NCBI GenBank assembly: GCA_015143295.1
Contig: CM026565.1
Span: 16,626,548 to 16,690,547, forward strand
From: Tetracentron sinense
Taxonomy: Eukaryota; Streptophyta; Magnoliopsida; Trochodendrales; Trochodendraceae
Direction of reading: 5' to 3'
Length of the DNA stretch: 64,000 nucleotides
Shown piece after piece: positions 1 through 10,974 of the stretch; the first letter of the stretch is position 1; each line of letters opens with the position of its first letter. The notes beneath the pieces are model-generated. The model had not been told where the DNA came from. It was given only the letters and a program-made list of their open reading frames with translations, and searched no databases. Made by a program: the position numbers and the translations under genes.

Positions 1-2404
1 CGGCAGCATTCATGGATTTGATGAATCGGGTGTTCAGATCGTCTCTCGATCAATGTGTGATCGTGTTCGTAGATGATATCCTTGTGTATTCACAGTCACA
101 GGAGGATCACACGAGAGATCTCCGTCTGGTATTGCAGACACTTCGAGAGCATAGTCTGTATGCTAAGTTGAGCAAGTGTGAGTTCTGGCTGAACAAGGTG
201 TCTTTCCTTGGACACGTGGTATCTGCTGAAGGTATTTCAGTTGATCCTGCAAAGATTGAAGCGGTGATAAATTGGGAAAGGCCGAAGAGTGTCACCGAGA
301 TTCGTAGTTTCCTCGGGTTGGCAGGATATTACAGAAGGTTTGTGGAAGGATTTTCAAGTTTAGCAGCTCCGCTTACCTATCTCACACGGAAGAACACGAG
401 GTTCACTTAGAGTGATAAGTGCGAGGCTAGTTTCTTGGAGTTGAAAAAGAAGCTTACTTCGGCTCCTGTTCTTATAGTTCCATTTGGGAGCGGTGGTTTC
501 GAAGTCTATAGTGATGCTTCACTAGTGGGACTTGGATGTGTTTTGATGCAGCATAAAAAGGTGGTCGCTTATGCTTCCCGTCAGCTGAAGGAGCATGAGC
601 AGAATTACCCCACACATGACTTAGAGCTCGCTGCAGTCATCTTTGCACTGAAACTTTGGCGTCACTACCTCTACGGAGAAGAGTTCGTGGTGTTCACAGA
701 CCACAAGAGCTTGAAGTATCTTTTCCTCCAGAAGGAGTTGAATATGAGGCAGCGTCGTTGGATGGAGTTCATGAAAGACTACGACTGTTCCATCCAGTAC
801 CACCCGGGTAAGGCTAACGTGGTAGCTGATGCTCTTAGCAGAAAACCTTACGGAGTTATGGCTCAATTGAGAGTGCAGGAGTGGAAATTATTACATGATA
901 TGTGTCATTTGGAAACTACTCTCAGGCATGTCACCTATGGGCCGACAATGTCCAACGTGGTGGTTAGGCCACAGATCCTGAGCCAGATCAAGGAGTTACA
1001 GAATTCAGATGTGGAGTTGCTTGCTTACCGAGACAAGTCGGTGAGTAACGGCAGTCAGGAGTTCGCTTTAAATGGTGATGGTGCTATCACATTTAAGGGC
1101 AGGTTGTGTGTCCCCGCCGACACAGTTTTGAGGGATGAAATTTTGAATGAAGCTCACCGATCAAAGTACACGGTACATCCGGGAGGTACTAAGATGTACC
1201 AGAATCTCAAGAAGCACTACTGGTGGCGAAACATGAAGAGGGAAGTCGCTGAGTACATCGCCAGATGTTTGATTTGCCAGCAGGTAAAAGCCGAACATCA
1301 AAGGCCGGCAGGAACTACTTGCAGTCCCTTCCTATTCCGGAGTGGAAATGGGAGAACATCTCGATGGATTTCATTGTGGGTTTGCCGCGAACGGTGAAGG
1401 GCTCCGATGCTATTTGGGTGATTGTGGACAGGTTGACTAAGTCTGCACATTTTATTCCGTACCGAACTACTTTCAGTGCAAATCAGTTGGTAGCCCAATA
1501 TGTTAAGGAGGTGGTTCGACTGCACGGTGTGCCAGTTTCTATCGTGTCTGATCGAGATCCTCGGTTTACTTCCAGGTTTTGGAAAACTTTCCAGGATGCT
1601 ATGGGTTCGCGTTTAGAATTCAGTACCGCCTCCCATCCTCAGACCGATGGACAAACGGAGAGGGTGAATCAAGTAGTGGAGGATATGCTCCGAGCTTGTA
1701 TGCTGGATTTTCAGGGTAGTTGGGAGGAACAGTTGCCATTGGTTGAGTTTGCCTACAACAATAGCTATCAGGCAAGCATCCAGATGGCACCTTTTGAAGC
1801 TCTGTATGGTCGAAGTTGTCGATCACCGCTATACTGGGATGAAGTTGGTGAGAGGAAAATTCTTGGTCCTGAGTTGATAGAGCGGACCGCAGAAAGGGTC
1901 AAAATTATCCGGGAGCGATTGAAAAGTGCTCAGGATAGGCAGAAGAGCTATGCGGATGTACGCCGCAGAGATTTAGAGTTCCGAGTTGGAGATCGGGTCT
2001 TTGTGAAGATTTCGCCGAGTCGGGGAATCATGCGATTCGGGAAGAAGGGAAAGCTCAGTCCTAGGTACGTGGGACCATTTGAGATCGTCACAAGGGTTGG
2101 TGAGGTTGCTTACAGGGTAGCACTACCGCCTCACATGGTAGCGGTCCATAATGTATTTCACGTCTCTATGCTTAGAAAATACATTTCGGATCCGTCTCAC
2201 GTCATCGCTCTTGATCATGTTGAGATTCGAGAGGATCTTACGTTGGTTGAGCAACCAGTTCAGATTCTGGATCGTCGAGATCAAGTGTTGCGAACCAAGA
2301 CTATCCCTTTAGTCCTAGTGAAGTGGCAGCATCATTCCAAGGAAGAGGCTACATGGGAGCGAGAAGCCGAAGTACGAGAAAAGTACCCCCATTTATTTGT
2401 TTAA
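1..2404 (+). pseudogene. E1 pol: RT end, RNase H, integrase, chromodomain (fossil)
   Basis: Translation gives the RT palm with the [10 protein letters not shown] box near base 65, then the RNase H region ([11 protein letters not shown] and TDHKSLKYL, roughly 500-720), the integrase zinc-binding segment (HPGGTKMY onward, roughly 1170-1290), the integrase core with [13 protein letters not shown] near 1633, and a chromodomain-type end (VLVKWQHHSKEEATWE, about 2310-2370). In this family the polyprotein copies the element RNA and inserts the DNA, and the chromodomain directs insertion to chromatin. The frame is broken about twice. It is close in sequence to the pol of E2 and E3 but clearly a separate subfamily. 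Confidence 0.9.
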
Positions 2405-2481
2405 GGCCATGGCATTCCCTTGTATTTTGCTATAGTTTTACCCATGTATGTATCGTCCAAATTTCGGGGATGAAATTTTTG

Positions 2482-2495
2482 TAAGGGGGGGAGAA
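2482..2495 (+). promoter_or_regulatory. E1 polypurine tract
   Basis: A G-rich purine run (AAGGGGGGGAGAA) lies directly before the TGTAGC start of the 3' LTR. This is where plus-strand DNA synthesis is primed in LTR elements. The same position holds TGGTGGGGAGAA in E2. Confidence 0.85.
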
Positions 2496-2707
2496 TGTAG
2501 CACCCCGGACTTTTTCATCCTTAATGAATAGCACCTTCGTAGCTAATTGGCCGTTTTCGTAGTCTAATTAACAAATAAGGGAGATATCGGAAATTCCGAA
2601 ACTTCAGAAATGTTCGTTTTCGAAAGACGGATCCAACGCAAGTTGAATCGTCGAAATCCGACGAGCGAGTCAAAAGATATGGTCAAAACAGTCCAGACAT
2701 ACAGAGC

Positions 2708-2892
2708 ACCGATCGCTCGGTCATTACCAGCGATCGATCGGTCCACTACCGATCGCTCGATGGCTGTCGCACGGTTAACTTTTTTGTATGGGGAAAAATT
2801 CCAGAGAGTGTGTTTTTGACCGATCTCTCGGTCATAACACCGATCGACCGGTAAGCCACCGATCGCTCGGTCCATACCACCGATCGATCGGT
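2708..2892 (+). promoter_or_regulatory. Phased palindrome array in E1 U3 (3+4 units)
   Basis: Seven copies of a 14-base near-palindrome, consensus ACCGATCGATCGGT, start at 2708, 2729, 2748, then 2819, 2839, 2858 and 2879. Spacing within each cluster is 19-21 bases. The gap between clusters holds the conserved TATGGGGAAAAATTCCAGAG block. The array ends about 55 bases before the TATA box, where upstream promoter elements are expected. A role as protein binding sites is inference. Confidence 0.75.
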
Positions 2893-2948
2893 CATACGCA
2901 GTTTTTCTTCATTAAGGGTGTTTAAGACTTTAACCATCACCCTTTGCC

Positions 2949-2956
2949 TATAAAAG
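2949..2956 (+). promoter_or_regulatory. TATA box of E1 LTR
   Basis: TATAAAAG lies about 55 bases after the palindrome array and ahead of a CT/GA-rich leader (GAGAGAGAGAAGAAGG near 3015). It is the likely core promoter of the LTR. Confidence 0.65.
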
Positions 2957-3869
2957 GGCTGGGTTCGTGCCTTAGGGTTTCAGAAACCCTCTGTGCCCTA
3001 TCTTAGGAGATTTTGAGAGAGAGAAGAAGGAGAGGAACTACTTGTTGATCAAGCTTGTGGAAGATCAAGGTTCTTCCACTTCCCTTGGTGATTCTCAACC
3101 AAGAACACAAGGTTATTGCTTGTTCCAGCCATTGGGAGTCAAACTCATTTATTTCTCTAAGGTAGATACACTCTACTACAATCTTGCAATCCTACTAGTT
3201 ACTAATTATGATTCTTCTTATCTATGCCCTATCTATATGTATTGATTTTATGTATGAAAAGGTGTGATTATATACTTGGATGAAGGTTACCATTATGATG
3301 CACTCTAAGTGTTTGATAAAATACCTCTAAGGGATTCTATGCTTAAATACGATGATTTCTCTTATTAAGTGCATATGCTCGCATGTCTCGCATGAACCGA
3401 TGGTTTCCATGGATTTCTCAAAGTACAAATAAAGGTTTTTCACGAAAAGACGAATAATGAATGATTCTAAGTAACTCTATGATTTCTCTAAGATCGTTTC
3501 ACAAGCTCTAAGGATCATACCATGCTCACAAGGAAACTCTATGATAATGCTCTAAGATCGTCTCACAAGCTCCACGGATCACAATGAAATGCTCTAAGAT
3601 CTCTAAGGTTATGCTCTATGGAAATGCTCTATGGTATTGCTCTATGCTCTATGTCTCTATGGATCATAATGACTCTAAGTAACTCCATGAACTCACAAGA
3701 ACTCATAAGGCTATGATTATCGATTGACTCACACGGTTACCGTTTTGGTTTCGAATATTATCTCATATATGCTTTCACGGTTTCCATGCTTTAAGGATTT
3801 TACGGATTTCATTCTCCATGTCTTGTATGCTCTATGCCTAACCGCTTTATTGTTATTAGTTTGTATACA

Positions 3870-3888
3870 CTGAGTATTCCATGCTCAG
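3870..3888 (+). other. Conserved LTR hairpin ahead of the small frame
   Basis: CTGAGTATTCCATGCTCAG folds into an eight-pair stem (one G-U pair) with a three-base loop. The same 19 bases occur at 15175-15193, 22624-22642 and 33541-33559, and on the minus strand at 43085-43103 and 50373-50391. It always lies 10-13 bases before the MSAG start or its equivalent. Confidence 0.7.
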
Positions 3889-3912
3889 TCGATATTGTTA
3901 TGATCGGCAGGT

Positions 3913-4044
3913 GCTCGGGTTCCATTCGATTTGTGTGGCGAAGAACCTTGGGTCGAGGAAGAGTACCGTGACCCGGAGCCTTCCATGGATCACTATCATG
4001 ACGATGGTGCTTTAGATAGGAGTCGTGACTTCGATTTCTGTTGA
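3913..4044 (+). other. PWVEEEY-type coding patch in E1 LTR
   Basis: Forty-three codons stay open, followed by a stop. The product contains ARVPFDLCGEEPWVEEEY and ends with DFDFC. The matching patch at 33571 differs at 18 third, 9 first and 4 second codon positions by my count, the pattern expected of a conserved protein frame. I know of no named domain for it. It may be a free small peptide, or an exon joined after the GCAG acceptor-like site at 3910. Confidence 0.5.
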
Positions 4045-4639
4045 TCGACCGACTTAGAACTTGTGTCTTTTGTTATGTGAGTGTGGGGTTTGTCCACTCC
4101 ACTTTTGGGTTTCTCACACATGTATACTTGTTGGTTCTTACTTGAGCCAAGTTATAGGAGTATTCTTTTTGCTTCCGCTATGTTTAGTATTTTATCTTCC
4201 GCTGTGCATTGTATTTCGTTTCCGCTATGTATATTCAGGTACTCTGACAGGTTTTCACGTGTGCCTTATGTATTATACTGGAGGTATGATACGGCGGTCA
4301 CGAGTCAAAGTATCCTTAACTCCTAGGGGGTATTTTGGGTCGCGACAAGTTATGCATGAGATGCTCAGTGATGGATGGTTACTATCCACCTTGTAGTGCA
4401 TGTGTGGTACTATCCTAGCATGGAAGATTACATGTGTGTTATGAGTATCCCAATACTCATCTAGAATAAAAGGTTTATTCCCTAATTTCATATACTGAAG
4501 GGAATGATGAAATTTGAAGAAAGATGAGAGGATCATCAGATTTTAAAATCCCAAAAATCCGATGAATATATGTGTGAAAATAAATATAATAATTTATGCT
4601 TATTTTATTGTGTAGATAAGCCATAAATCTCCTTTCCAA

Positions 4640-5475
4640 GATTCTAGAAGAGAATCGGTTGACTGGTCCAAATTTTGTGGACTGGAAAAGAAACCTTGAT
4701 ATTGTGCTTATCTCTCAGAAGATAGCTTTTGTCCTCACATCCGACTATCCGGAATTTGATGAGGCAATTCAAACCCCTGAGGCAGTTGAGAAAGCCTCAA
4801 AGTGGCATGAGTCAAATTGTTTGGCCAAATGCTACATGCTTGTATCCATGTCGAATGTCCTTCAGCAACAGCACGAGGGTTTTGCTACAGCTAAGGACAT
4901 ATTGATAATCTCAGGGAGATGTTTGGGGAACAGAACAGAACTGCTAGGCAGTTGGCAATGAAAAGATTGATGGGGACCAAGATATCTGATGATAGCCCAG
5001 TCCGGGAGCATGTTGTCAAGATGATGGGGTTCATTAATGAACTCTTGACCCTTGGAGCGGATCTTGATTAACAGAGTCAAACGGATGCGATCCTGAACTC
5101 TCTCCCGGAATCCTTTTCTGCTTTTGTGTTGAATTTCAACATGAAAAAATTGGAGACATCTCTGCCAGAGCTCCTAAACATGTTGCAAGGAGTTGAGGAC
5201 CTTATGAAGCGTACTAAGCTCTATACAAATGTGGTAGAGGGAGTTGGACCTTCAAGGCCCAAGCCTAAGGGCAAAAGCCAGAAAAAGAAGAAGTCCAATT
5301 TCTCCAGGTTCCTCAAAGGCAAGAAGGGTAAGAATAAGAACAAGAAAGCTTCTGAGAAGAAAGACAAGGAAAAGAATCAAAATATCTGTTTCTATTGCAA
5401 GAAACCAGGTCACTGGAAGAGGAATTGCAAAGTTTACTTAGCATCCCTCAAGGATAAGCCTTTGGAAGGTATGTA
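4640..5475 (+). pseudogene. Copia1 gag (fossil)
   Basis: The product reads LTGPNFVDWKRNLDIVL near the start, typical of copia gag. A long helical region follows, then a Lys-rich stretch (about 5260-5380) and a CCHC zinc knuckle (CFYCKKPGHWKRNC, about 5388-5430) that binds the element RNA. It is related to, but clearly different from, the Copia2 gag at 28380-29191, so the two copia elements belong to different subfamilies. Confidence 0.85.
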
Positions 5476-5499
5476 AGATTCTTTCATCATTGAATCCAA

Positions 5500-7778
5500 T
5501 TTTATTATTGGTTCCTCAAACTCTTGGTGTGTAGATAGTGAATCTACTTCACATATTTGTAATATGTTACAGGGGTTTCAGGAGAGCAGAAAGCTCAGTG
5601 ATGGGGAAGTCAAAATAAGGATGGGAACAGAAGCAAGTGTTGCTGCGATCGCCATCGGAACTTATATTTTAGAATTTACTTTTTAATAGGATCTTAGTTT
5701 TAAAAGACTGTTTATATGTGCCAGACATGCGCTGAAATTTGATTTCTGTTTCTAGTTTAATCTTTAATGGTTATTCAGTACATTTTGATACTAATGTAGT
5801 TATCAAATACAATAATAGTTTTATTGTTTCCGGCACATTATCTAATGGTCTTTATTATCTTGATCCAGTAAGCAATTCTGTAAATAACATTGACGATAAA
5901 GAGTCCACCAGTGTGACACCTCAGAAAAGAGGTAGAGATTCTATGAATCCAACATACTTATGGCATCTCAGATTAGGCCATATCAATTTGGATAGGCTCA
6001 ATAGATTGGTAAAGGATGGTCCTTTAAACCATTTACATGTTGAACCTTATCCAACTTGTGAACCTTGTTTGCAAGGTAAAATGACCAAAAGGCCATTTAC
6101 AGGCAAGCCTAAGAGAGCCACAAGTATATTGGAATTAATTCACACTGATGTATGTGGACCCATGAATCATTCAGCCAGAGGTGGCTTTGTCTACTTCATT
6201 ACATTCACAGATGATTTTTCTAGATTTGGTTTCATATATCTAATGAAACACAAGCCAGAATCTATTGAAAAGTTCAAAGAATTCCGGAATGAAGTAGAAA
6301 AGCAATCAGGTAAATGTATTAAAACTCTCTAATCCGACAGAGGAGGAGAGTACCTTTCGAATGAGTTCATAGATTATCTTAGAGATAATGGAATTTTATC
6401 CCAATGGACTCCCCCAGGATCACCCCAGCTTAATGGTGTTTCAGAAAGAAGAAATCGAACCCTATTGGATATGGTTCGTTCAATAATGAATAATACTGAT
6501 TTGCCAATATCTTTTTGGGGATATGCATTAGAGACTGCAATCTATCTATTGAATAGGGTACCTTCTAAGTCTGTTTCCAAAACTCCATTTGAACTATGGA
6601 ATAGGCGAAAACCTAGTCTAAAGCATGTCAGAGTATGGGGTTGTCCAGTTCATGTGCGAAAGCAGAACTTTGACAACTTGGAATGTAGGACTGAGAAGTG
6701 CCTATTTATAGGATACCCAAAAGAAACTCTCGGATATTATTTCTATAATCCTAGCGAACAAAAGGTGTTTGTGAGCAGGAATGCCATTTTTCTAGAAGAG
6801 GATATGATCCTCAATAGAAAAGATGGACTTAGAATTGATCTTAAGGAGCAAAAGCTAGATAAAGTGACCATGGTTAATCCCATCTTAACTGAACCTTTAA
6901 ATACACAATAGCCCAGGAGAAGTACAAGGATCAGTCGTCCTCCAGATAGATTGTCTTATCAGTATGAGGTATATTCTATGGAATCGGATTCCTTAGATGA
7001 TGATCCTTAAAGTTATCAAGAAGCAATATGTGATATTGATTATGATAATTGGAAAAAGGCCATGGAATCTGAAATGGACTCCATGTACTCGAATGGTGTC
7101 TGGACCCTAGTTGAAAAGCTTGAGGGAATTAGACCTATTGGGTGCAAATGGATCTACAAGAGGAAACGTGGATCCGATGGAAAGGTAGAGACCTTTAAAG
7201 CAAGGCTTGTGGCGAAAGGGTATAGTCAAAGAGCTGGTATAGTCCATCAGGATTCTGTTATCAATTGCAGCCTTTTATGATTATGAGATATGGCAAATGG
7301 ATGTCAAAACCGTATTCTTGAATGGAAACATTCAAGAGGATATTTATATGGACCAGCCCGAAGGTTTTGAACTCCATGGCCAAAATAATAAAGTCTGCAA
7401 ATTGATAAAATCTATATATGGCCTTAAGCAAGCTTCTCGGAGTTGGAATATCCGTTTTGATGAATCAATCAAATCGTTTGGTTTTCAACAAAACATGGAT
7501 GAGGCATGTGTGTACAAGAAGGTCAGTGGGAGTGCAATAACTTTCCTAGTTCTTTATGTAGATGATATTCTACTCATTGGGAATGATGTAGGAATGTTAT
7601 CAACAGTTAAAATCTGGTTGTCATGTAACTTTGCAATGAAAGACCTCAGTGAAGCTTCCTATATTCTTGGTCTTAAATTGTTTAGAGATCGAAAGAAAAG
7701 GATGTTGGGATTGTCCCATGTCAATTATATTGACAAGATCTTGCGCAAATATAGCATGGAAAATTCCAAGAAAGGGTT
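5500..7778 (+). pseudogene. Copia1 pol: protease, integrase, RT (fossil)
   Basis: Recognisable parts are a protease-type patch (NSWCVDSES, near 5520), the GAG-pre-integrase domain (LWHLRLGHINLDRLNRL, about 5960-6070), the integrase core (HTDVCGPMNHSARGG and TFTDDFSRF, about 6140-6230, then LLNRVPSKSVSKTPFELW), and the copia RT (WTLVEKLEGIRPIGCKWIYKR, about 7100-7160, and FLVLYVDDILLIGND, about 7540-7590). It ends after SMENSKKGF where Tat-A takes over. It is broken several times. Confidence 0.88.
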
Positions 7779-7949
7779 TTGCAACGACCAATCACGATTA
7801 TGCATGATGTGCAAGTCAGAAAATGTAGGAAGGATTTTTATTGACTGTAGTGAAGTGAGTGAGGTGAGTACAGGACTGACTCAATAAAATAGAAAATACT
7901 CAACCCTAAGCAGGTCTATCAGGGATGGCAAAGTCAAGCGGCCGAGGCA

Positions 7950-9450
7950 CGCCTTCAAGGTCCATGATCTATTGTTGGAGGGATGTGATTTCGACCTCCA
8001 TTGGCTCAATTGTTTCTGAGGCGTTGTACAAGTGAGATCCATACTAACGGATCCAGCTGGTCATCTCTGCATTTGCACTATCAAGTTGTTCCTAATGGAA
8101 GTGCAACTAGGCCCTGATGATGGCGGTTTCTCGGGCATCACCTCTATGCCTCCTCTGGAGAGACTGGATCGTGTGCTCGAGCCAGTCAACCTGTTCCTGC
8201 ATGGCTAGGAGTTCACGGTCCCGCTCTGCTTCTTGTTACCTGAAGGGGCGTTGGGCTTTCCAAAGCTGCTTCTCTTTCTCTAGATGTATAGCTGCCTTTC
8301 TAAGAAGAAGTCTATCCTAGGAATTGTTATTTCTGCTATGGATATGGTTTCGCGAGATGGAGCTACAACTGGTGTTGGCAGTTCCCTGGGTGCAGGCATA
8401 CCGAGTAGAATGTCAGGGTTTTCTACCCACTGTTGGTATGCAGAATCCGTTGGTGGTCCTGATGTGACCACGAAGTCTGGCCATTGGTCTCTCCGTGAGC
8501 TTCACCAATCTGCTTGGAATCAGCGGGTGAGGCGTTCAGACTACACTGTGAAGTCAACGAAGTCCTGTTCCAGGTTGTCTATAACCAGGATACACTGAGG
8601 GAGTCCAAACTGTCTAAAGACTCAGAGTGGTATGTAGGCGGTTGAGCCGGTGACACCGGCTAGGACCATACATCGTCTTCCTACTATGACAATACGTGGT
8701 AGCTGTCTGCGAACCAGCCACATGCATTCCCATGTGATCTGTTCCTCTGTTAGGTCTTGAAGAAGCTGGTAGAGAGCTTTGACATTTGTAGTCACGATCT
8801 ATCCCTGATTCTATGTAATCTTCCTGGGCAGGCTGTATGCATCTCGGGGTACATCGGGTACCGGCAGGATGGTGGGCAGGTGTGATACCAGCCACAGATG
8901 TAGAAGCGGTGCACTAGCGTGGAAAACGCCTTTTCTGTGTTTTGTTACAAGGTTGAGAGCCCTGAGAAGCTCCGCAAGGATGATTGGGACGATTGTCTTC
9001 GACTCCTGCATGACTTCGATGATCCCTGTCAGTACTGAGTTGGCAAAGGCGCGGATTTCCGGGAGCACCAGTTGTGACATGATGATCAGTGTAAAGGCAT
9101 TGAGACCAGGGAGCTCGGATGTTGGGATGTCAGTGTTCTACCTAGGCCTGTATAGCTTCTCAAGAAATTCAATGGACGCCCTGTTGTAAGTGCCCTTTTT
9201 GTCGTACTCCAAGGAGGCAGGCTTGATTCGTAAGAACTGTGAGAGGTCTGCCTAAAAGTTTGCCTTGTAGCGTGGCACAATGGCATCGCCCTCCATGTTT
9301 AGACCAAGGATGCGCTGTATCTCCTCCAGTGTTGGACACATCTTGTTCTTACCGAAACGGAATACCATGTAGGTAGGGTTCCAACACTGGATGGCTCCAT
9401 TGATGAGGCGCCAATCCGGATTAACCATGAATAGGTCAAGAGTGTTACCT
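7950..9450 (-). pseudogene. DUF7745 / plant-mobile-domain-like frame in Tat-A (fossil)
   Basis: Minus-strand translation near 9430-9110 gives segments such as MVNPDWRLINGAIQCWNP, then MVFRFGKNKMCPTLEEIQRI. A tryptophan-proline pair, an F.FG motif and a PTLEE motif match the pattern I recall for plant DUF7745 and related mobile-domain proteins. That assignment comes from memory and needs a profile search. The matching Tat-B frame (38082-39330) has the same order: FGKDKLYPTLEEIQHILGL. It lies between the PBS/leader and gag, where Ogre-type elements carry an extra first frame. It is broken many times; downstream to about 7950 the two copies still align at DNA level. Confidence 0.55.
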
Positions 9451-10460
9451 AGTCTGTAGTATTGGGCCCAAGTGAGACGCTAATCCCGACTCAATGCCTC
9501 AATTATCTCAAGGAGGGTCTGGTCATATGCCCCCTAGGAGGTCAAATGTATGGGCTGTGGAGGCTGGCTGCTTGACAGAACAATTCCTAACGGACGTACC
9601 ATCTACCTGGACAAATGGATGGATTCTGTGTAAATGTACTGTGTATGCAGGTGAAAGATGCAATGCAAATTATGCAAATTTTTTTTTTGATTTTTGTGTT
9701 AGGATGTGACATGGCACATGTGCCACGATAGGGCAGTCAGATAAAGGGCTGGTAGGCTTTACCCAGGTTATTGGAAACCGGGGGCCTATCAGGATAAAGC
9801 AAGGAACAGGTCTAAGTGCAGACCCATATACTGGGGATTTGGACCCCATGGGCTATGTTAAGGGTGTGGGGTAGGATGTCTTTTATTATAAGCACAAGTT
9901 TGGCTCATCACGTGCCCCTAGGTGGGTGCTTATCCGGGTAAGACGCGCCCGGGTAGTCAACCATGAAGGGGACGGGTATAGAGTGCAAGCAGGTTAGGTT
10001 TAGAGTATCCCTCCAGGTTTGGCTGCTTGTAGGCTATACCCTGGCCTAGGCTATATGTATGCATGCTAGTTTATGCAGAATTGTGTTCCTAAGGGTGGGG
10101 GGATCACTTAACACTATATATGCGACTCCCTTGAAAATGGACGATTAGTGTAAGCGGGAGCGTTCAGAACCATTTCCTGAGGATAGTCACCCAGTAGGAA
10201 AAGTTCCACGGACCTCCAAGACTTTTAAGCCCCCATCATTGAGGATAATCATCCAACAGCCGTGAGCGTATTAAGTCTGTCTAAAGGGTTTTTGGGTTGT
10301 AAAACTACTATGACATGAATGCTATGCACAATACACAATACAACAAAAAGATGTAAAATAGTTAGTATTAGACTAAATCTTAGAGCATTTGATTAAATTT
10401 GAGGTTTAATTGGCTTAAACCTAGGTTCTGGGTTGAACCTTAAGATGAGTCCTACCACCT
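9451..10460 (-). other. Tat-A untranslated leader
   Basis: About 1 kb without a supported gene separates the primer binding site from the first frame of Tat-A. It aligns by eye with 39331-40267 of Tat-B, including the blocks around GGGGGATCACTTAACAC and GAACCATTTCCTGAGGATAG. This confirms it as part of the element and not host DNA. Confidence 0.7.
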
Positions 10461-10478
10461 CCCCAATAGAGTCGCCAG
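10461..10478 (-). promoter_or_regulatory. Primer binding site of Tat-A (tRNA-Arg type)
   Basis: The minus strand reads CTGGCGACTCTATTGGGG, four bases inside the LTR edge at 10482. Plant Tat/Ogre elements are known to use a tRNA-Arg primer with the pattern TGGCGACTCTGCTGGGGA. The site fixes both the orientation and the LTR boundary. Confidence 0.85.
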
Positions 10479-10813
10479 AGCTGTGAACAAGGATTTCAGG
10501 TCCCGTCCACAGGGGATGGGTGCATGCCCTGGCGATGGTCAGTTGATCTTAAGTTTAGAGTCGCCACTTATTTATTCGGTAGAGATAAGTCTCATTCAAT
10601 AGATAAGGTCTTGGTTGGGTCAAAGTTCTAGGTAAGAGGTTCGGTTAATCCCGGGGAAGGTGTTTGGCACCCCGGCACTTCCGTCATATGACGGTTCCCT
10701 ACTTCCTAGGTTTAAGCCAATTAAGTCCAAGTTAAGTCAAATGTCGTTTGATTTAGTTTATACTAACCCAAGAAAGGAAAAACTAAACTAGGGTCTTGAC
10801 CGAGTTGGGCTGC

Positions 10814-10852
10814 CTACATACTCACATTGGGGTGAGATCAGACCGAGCGTAG
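10814..10852 (-). other. Conserved two-stem structure in Tat LTR
   Basis: As read on the + strand, an outer CTAC...GTAG pairing encloses an inner hairpin CTCAC/GTGAG followed by GATCAGACC. The matching site in Tat-B is 40605-40643 (same inner stem). A related site at 35621-35655 has the inner stem ATCCT/AGGAT. Stem sequence changes while pairing is kept. Confidence 0.55.
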
Positions 10853-10974
10853 TTCTGGCACATGAGCCCGTGCCGAGGCTAAGGGAGTGTTGTGTCTGTA
10901 CCAAGGGTGGCTTAGGGTCTAGTCTGGTAGGCTAGGGTTGAATTGACCAGGTTGGTCAAGTGCTTGGTTTTGGG

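Larger units (their letters stand above)
1..4347 (+). mobile_element. E1: Ty3/gypsy chromovirus (Tekay/Del-like), 3' part
   Basis: The window opens inside the reverse transcriptase of a + strand Ty3/gypsy element. RT, RNase H, integrase and a C-terminal chromodomain follow in the usual gypsy order, then a polypurine tract and a complete 3' LTR beginning TGTAGC and ending GCGACA. LTR length, the chromodomain and the likeness to E2 and E3 suggest the Tekay/Del lineage; the lineage name is inference. The 5' half lies outside the window, so no LTR pair is available for dating. The coding part is broken in a few places. The right flank is copia sequence and shows no primer binding site, so this LTR is the 3' one. 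Confidence 0.9.
2496..4347 (+). repeat. E1 3' LTR (about 1.85 kb)
   Basis: The LTR begins TGTAGCACCCCGGAC and ends TTTTGGGTCGCGACA. In order it holds a conserved U3 block (about 2600-2700), the palindrome array, a TATA box, a leader ending in a GT-type donor-like site near 3162, an AT-rich stretch rich in short CTCTAAG/CTCATAAG-like words (3300-3800), a hairpin, the PWVEEEY-coding patch, and the conserved terminal block around CCTAGGGGGTATTTTGGG. The start matches the E2 LTR at 20748 and the end matches both E2 and E3, so the three LTR types are related. Confidence 0.9.
4348..7778 (+). mobile_element. Copia1: Ty1/copia element, internal part
   Basis: A + strand Ty1/copia fossil begins right after the E1 LTR. 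Bases 4348-4630 are AT-rich with no coding signal and may be leader or LTR remains. Gag, protease and integrase parts and a reverse transcriptase follow in copia order. The match stops at about 7778, where Tat-A sequence begins, so the RT end, RNase H and 3' LTR are not here. It is broken in about six to eight places and looks old. No LTR pair is available for dating. Confidence 0.85.

Noticed and set aside
2708-2892. CRISPR-like array of short repeats
   Set aside because: Units are palindromes with spacers of only 5-7 bases, sited in a plant LTR promoter; no cas context.
3042-3245. 67-codon frame in the E1 LTR leader
   Set aside because: Related LTRs (E2, E3) do not keep the frame, although the DNA is partly alike; more likely a non-coding leader.
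4061-4396. 111-codon frame across the E1 LTR end
   Set aside because: Crosses the LTR boundary into copia sequence, so it cannot be a conserved gene.
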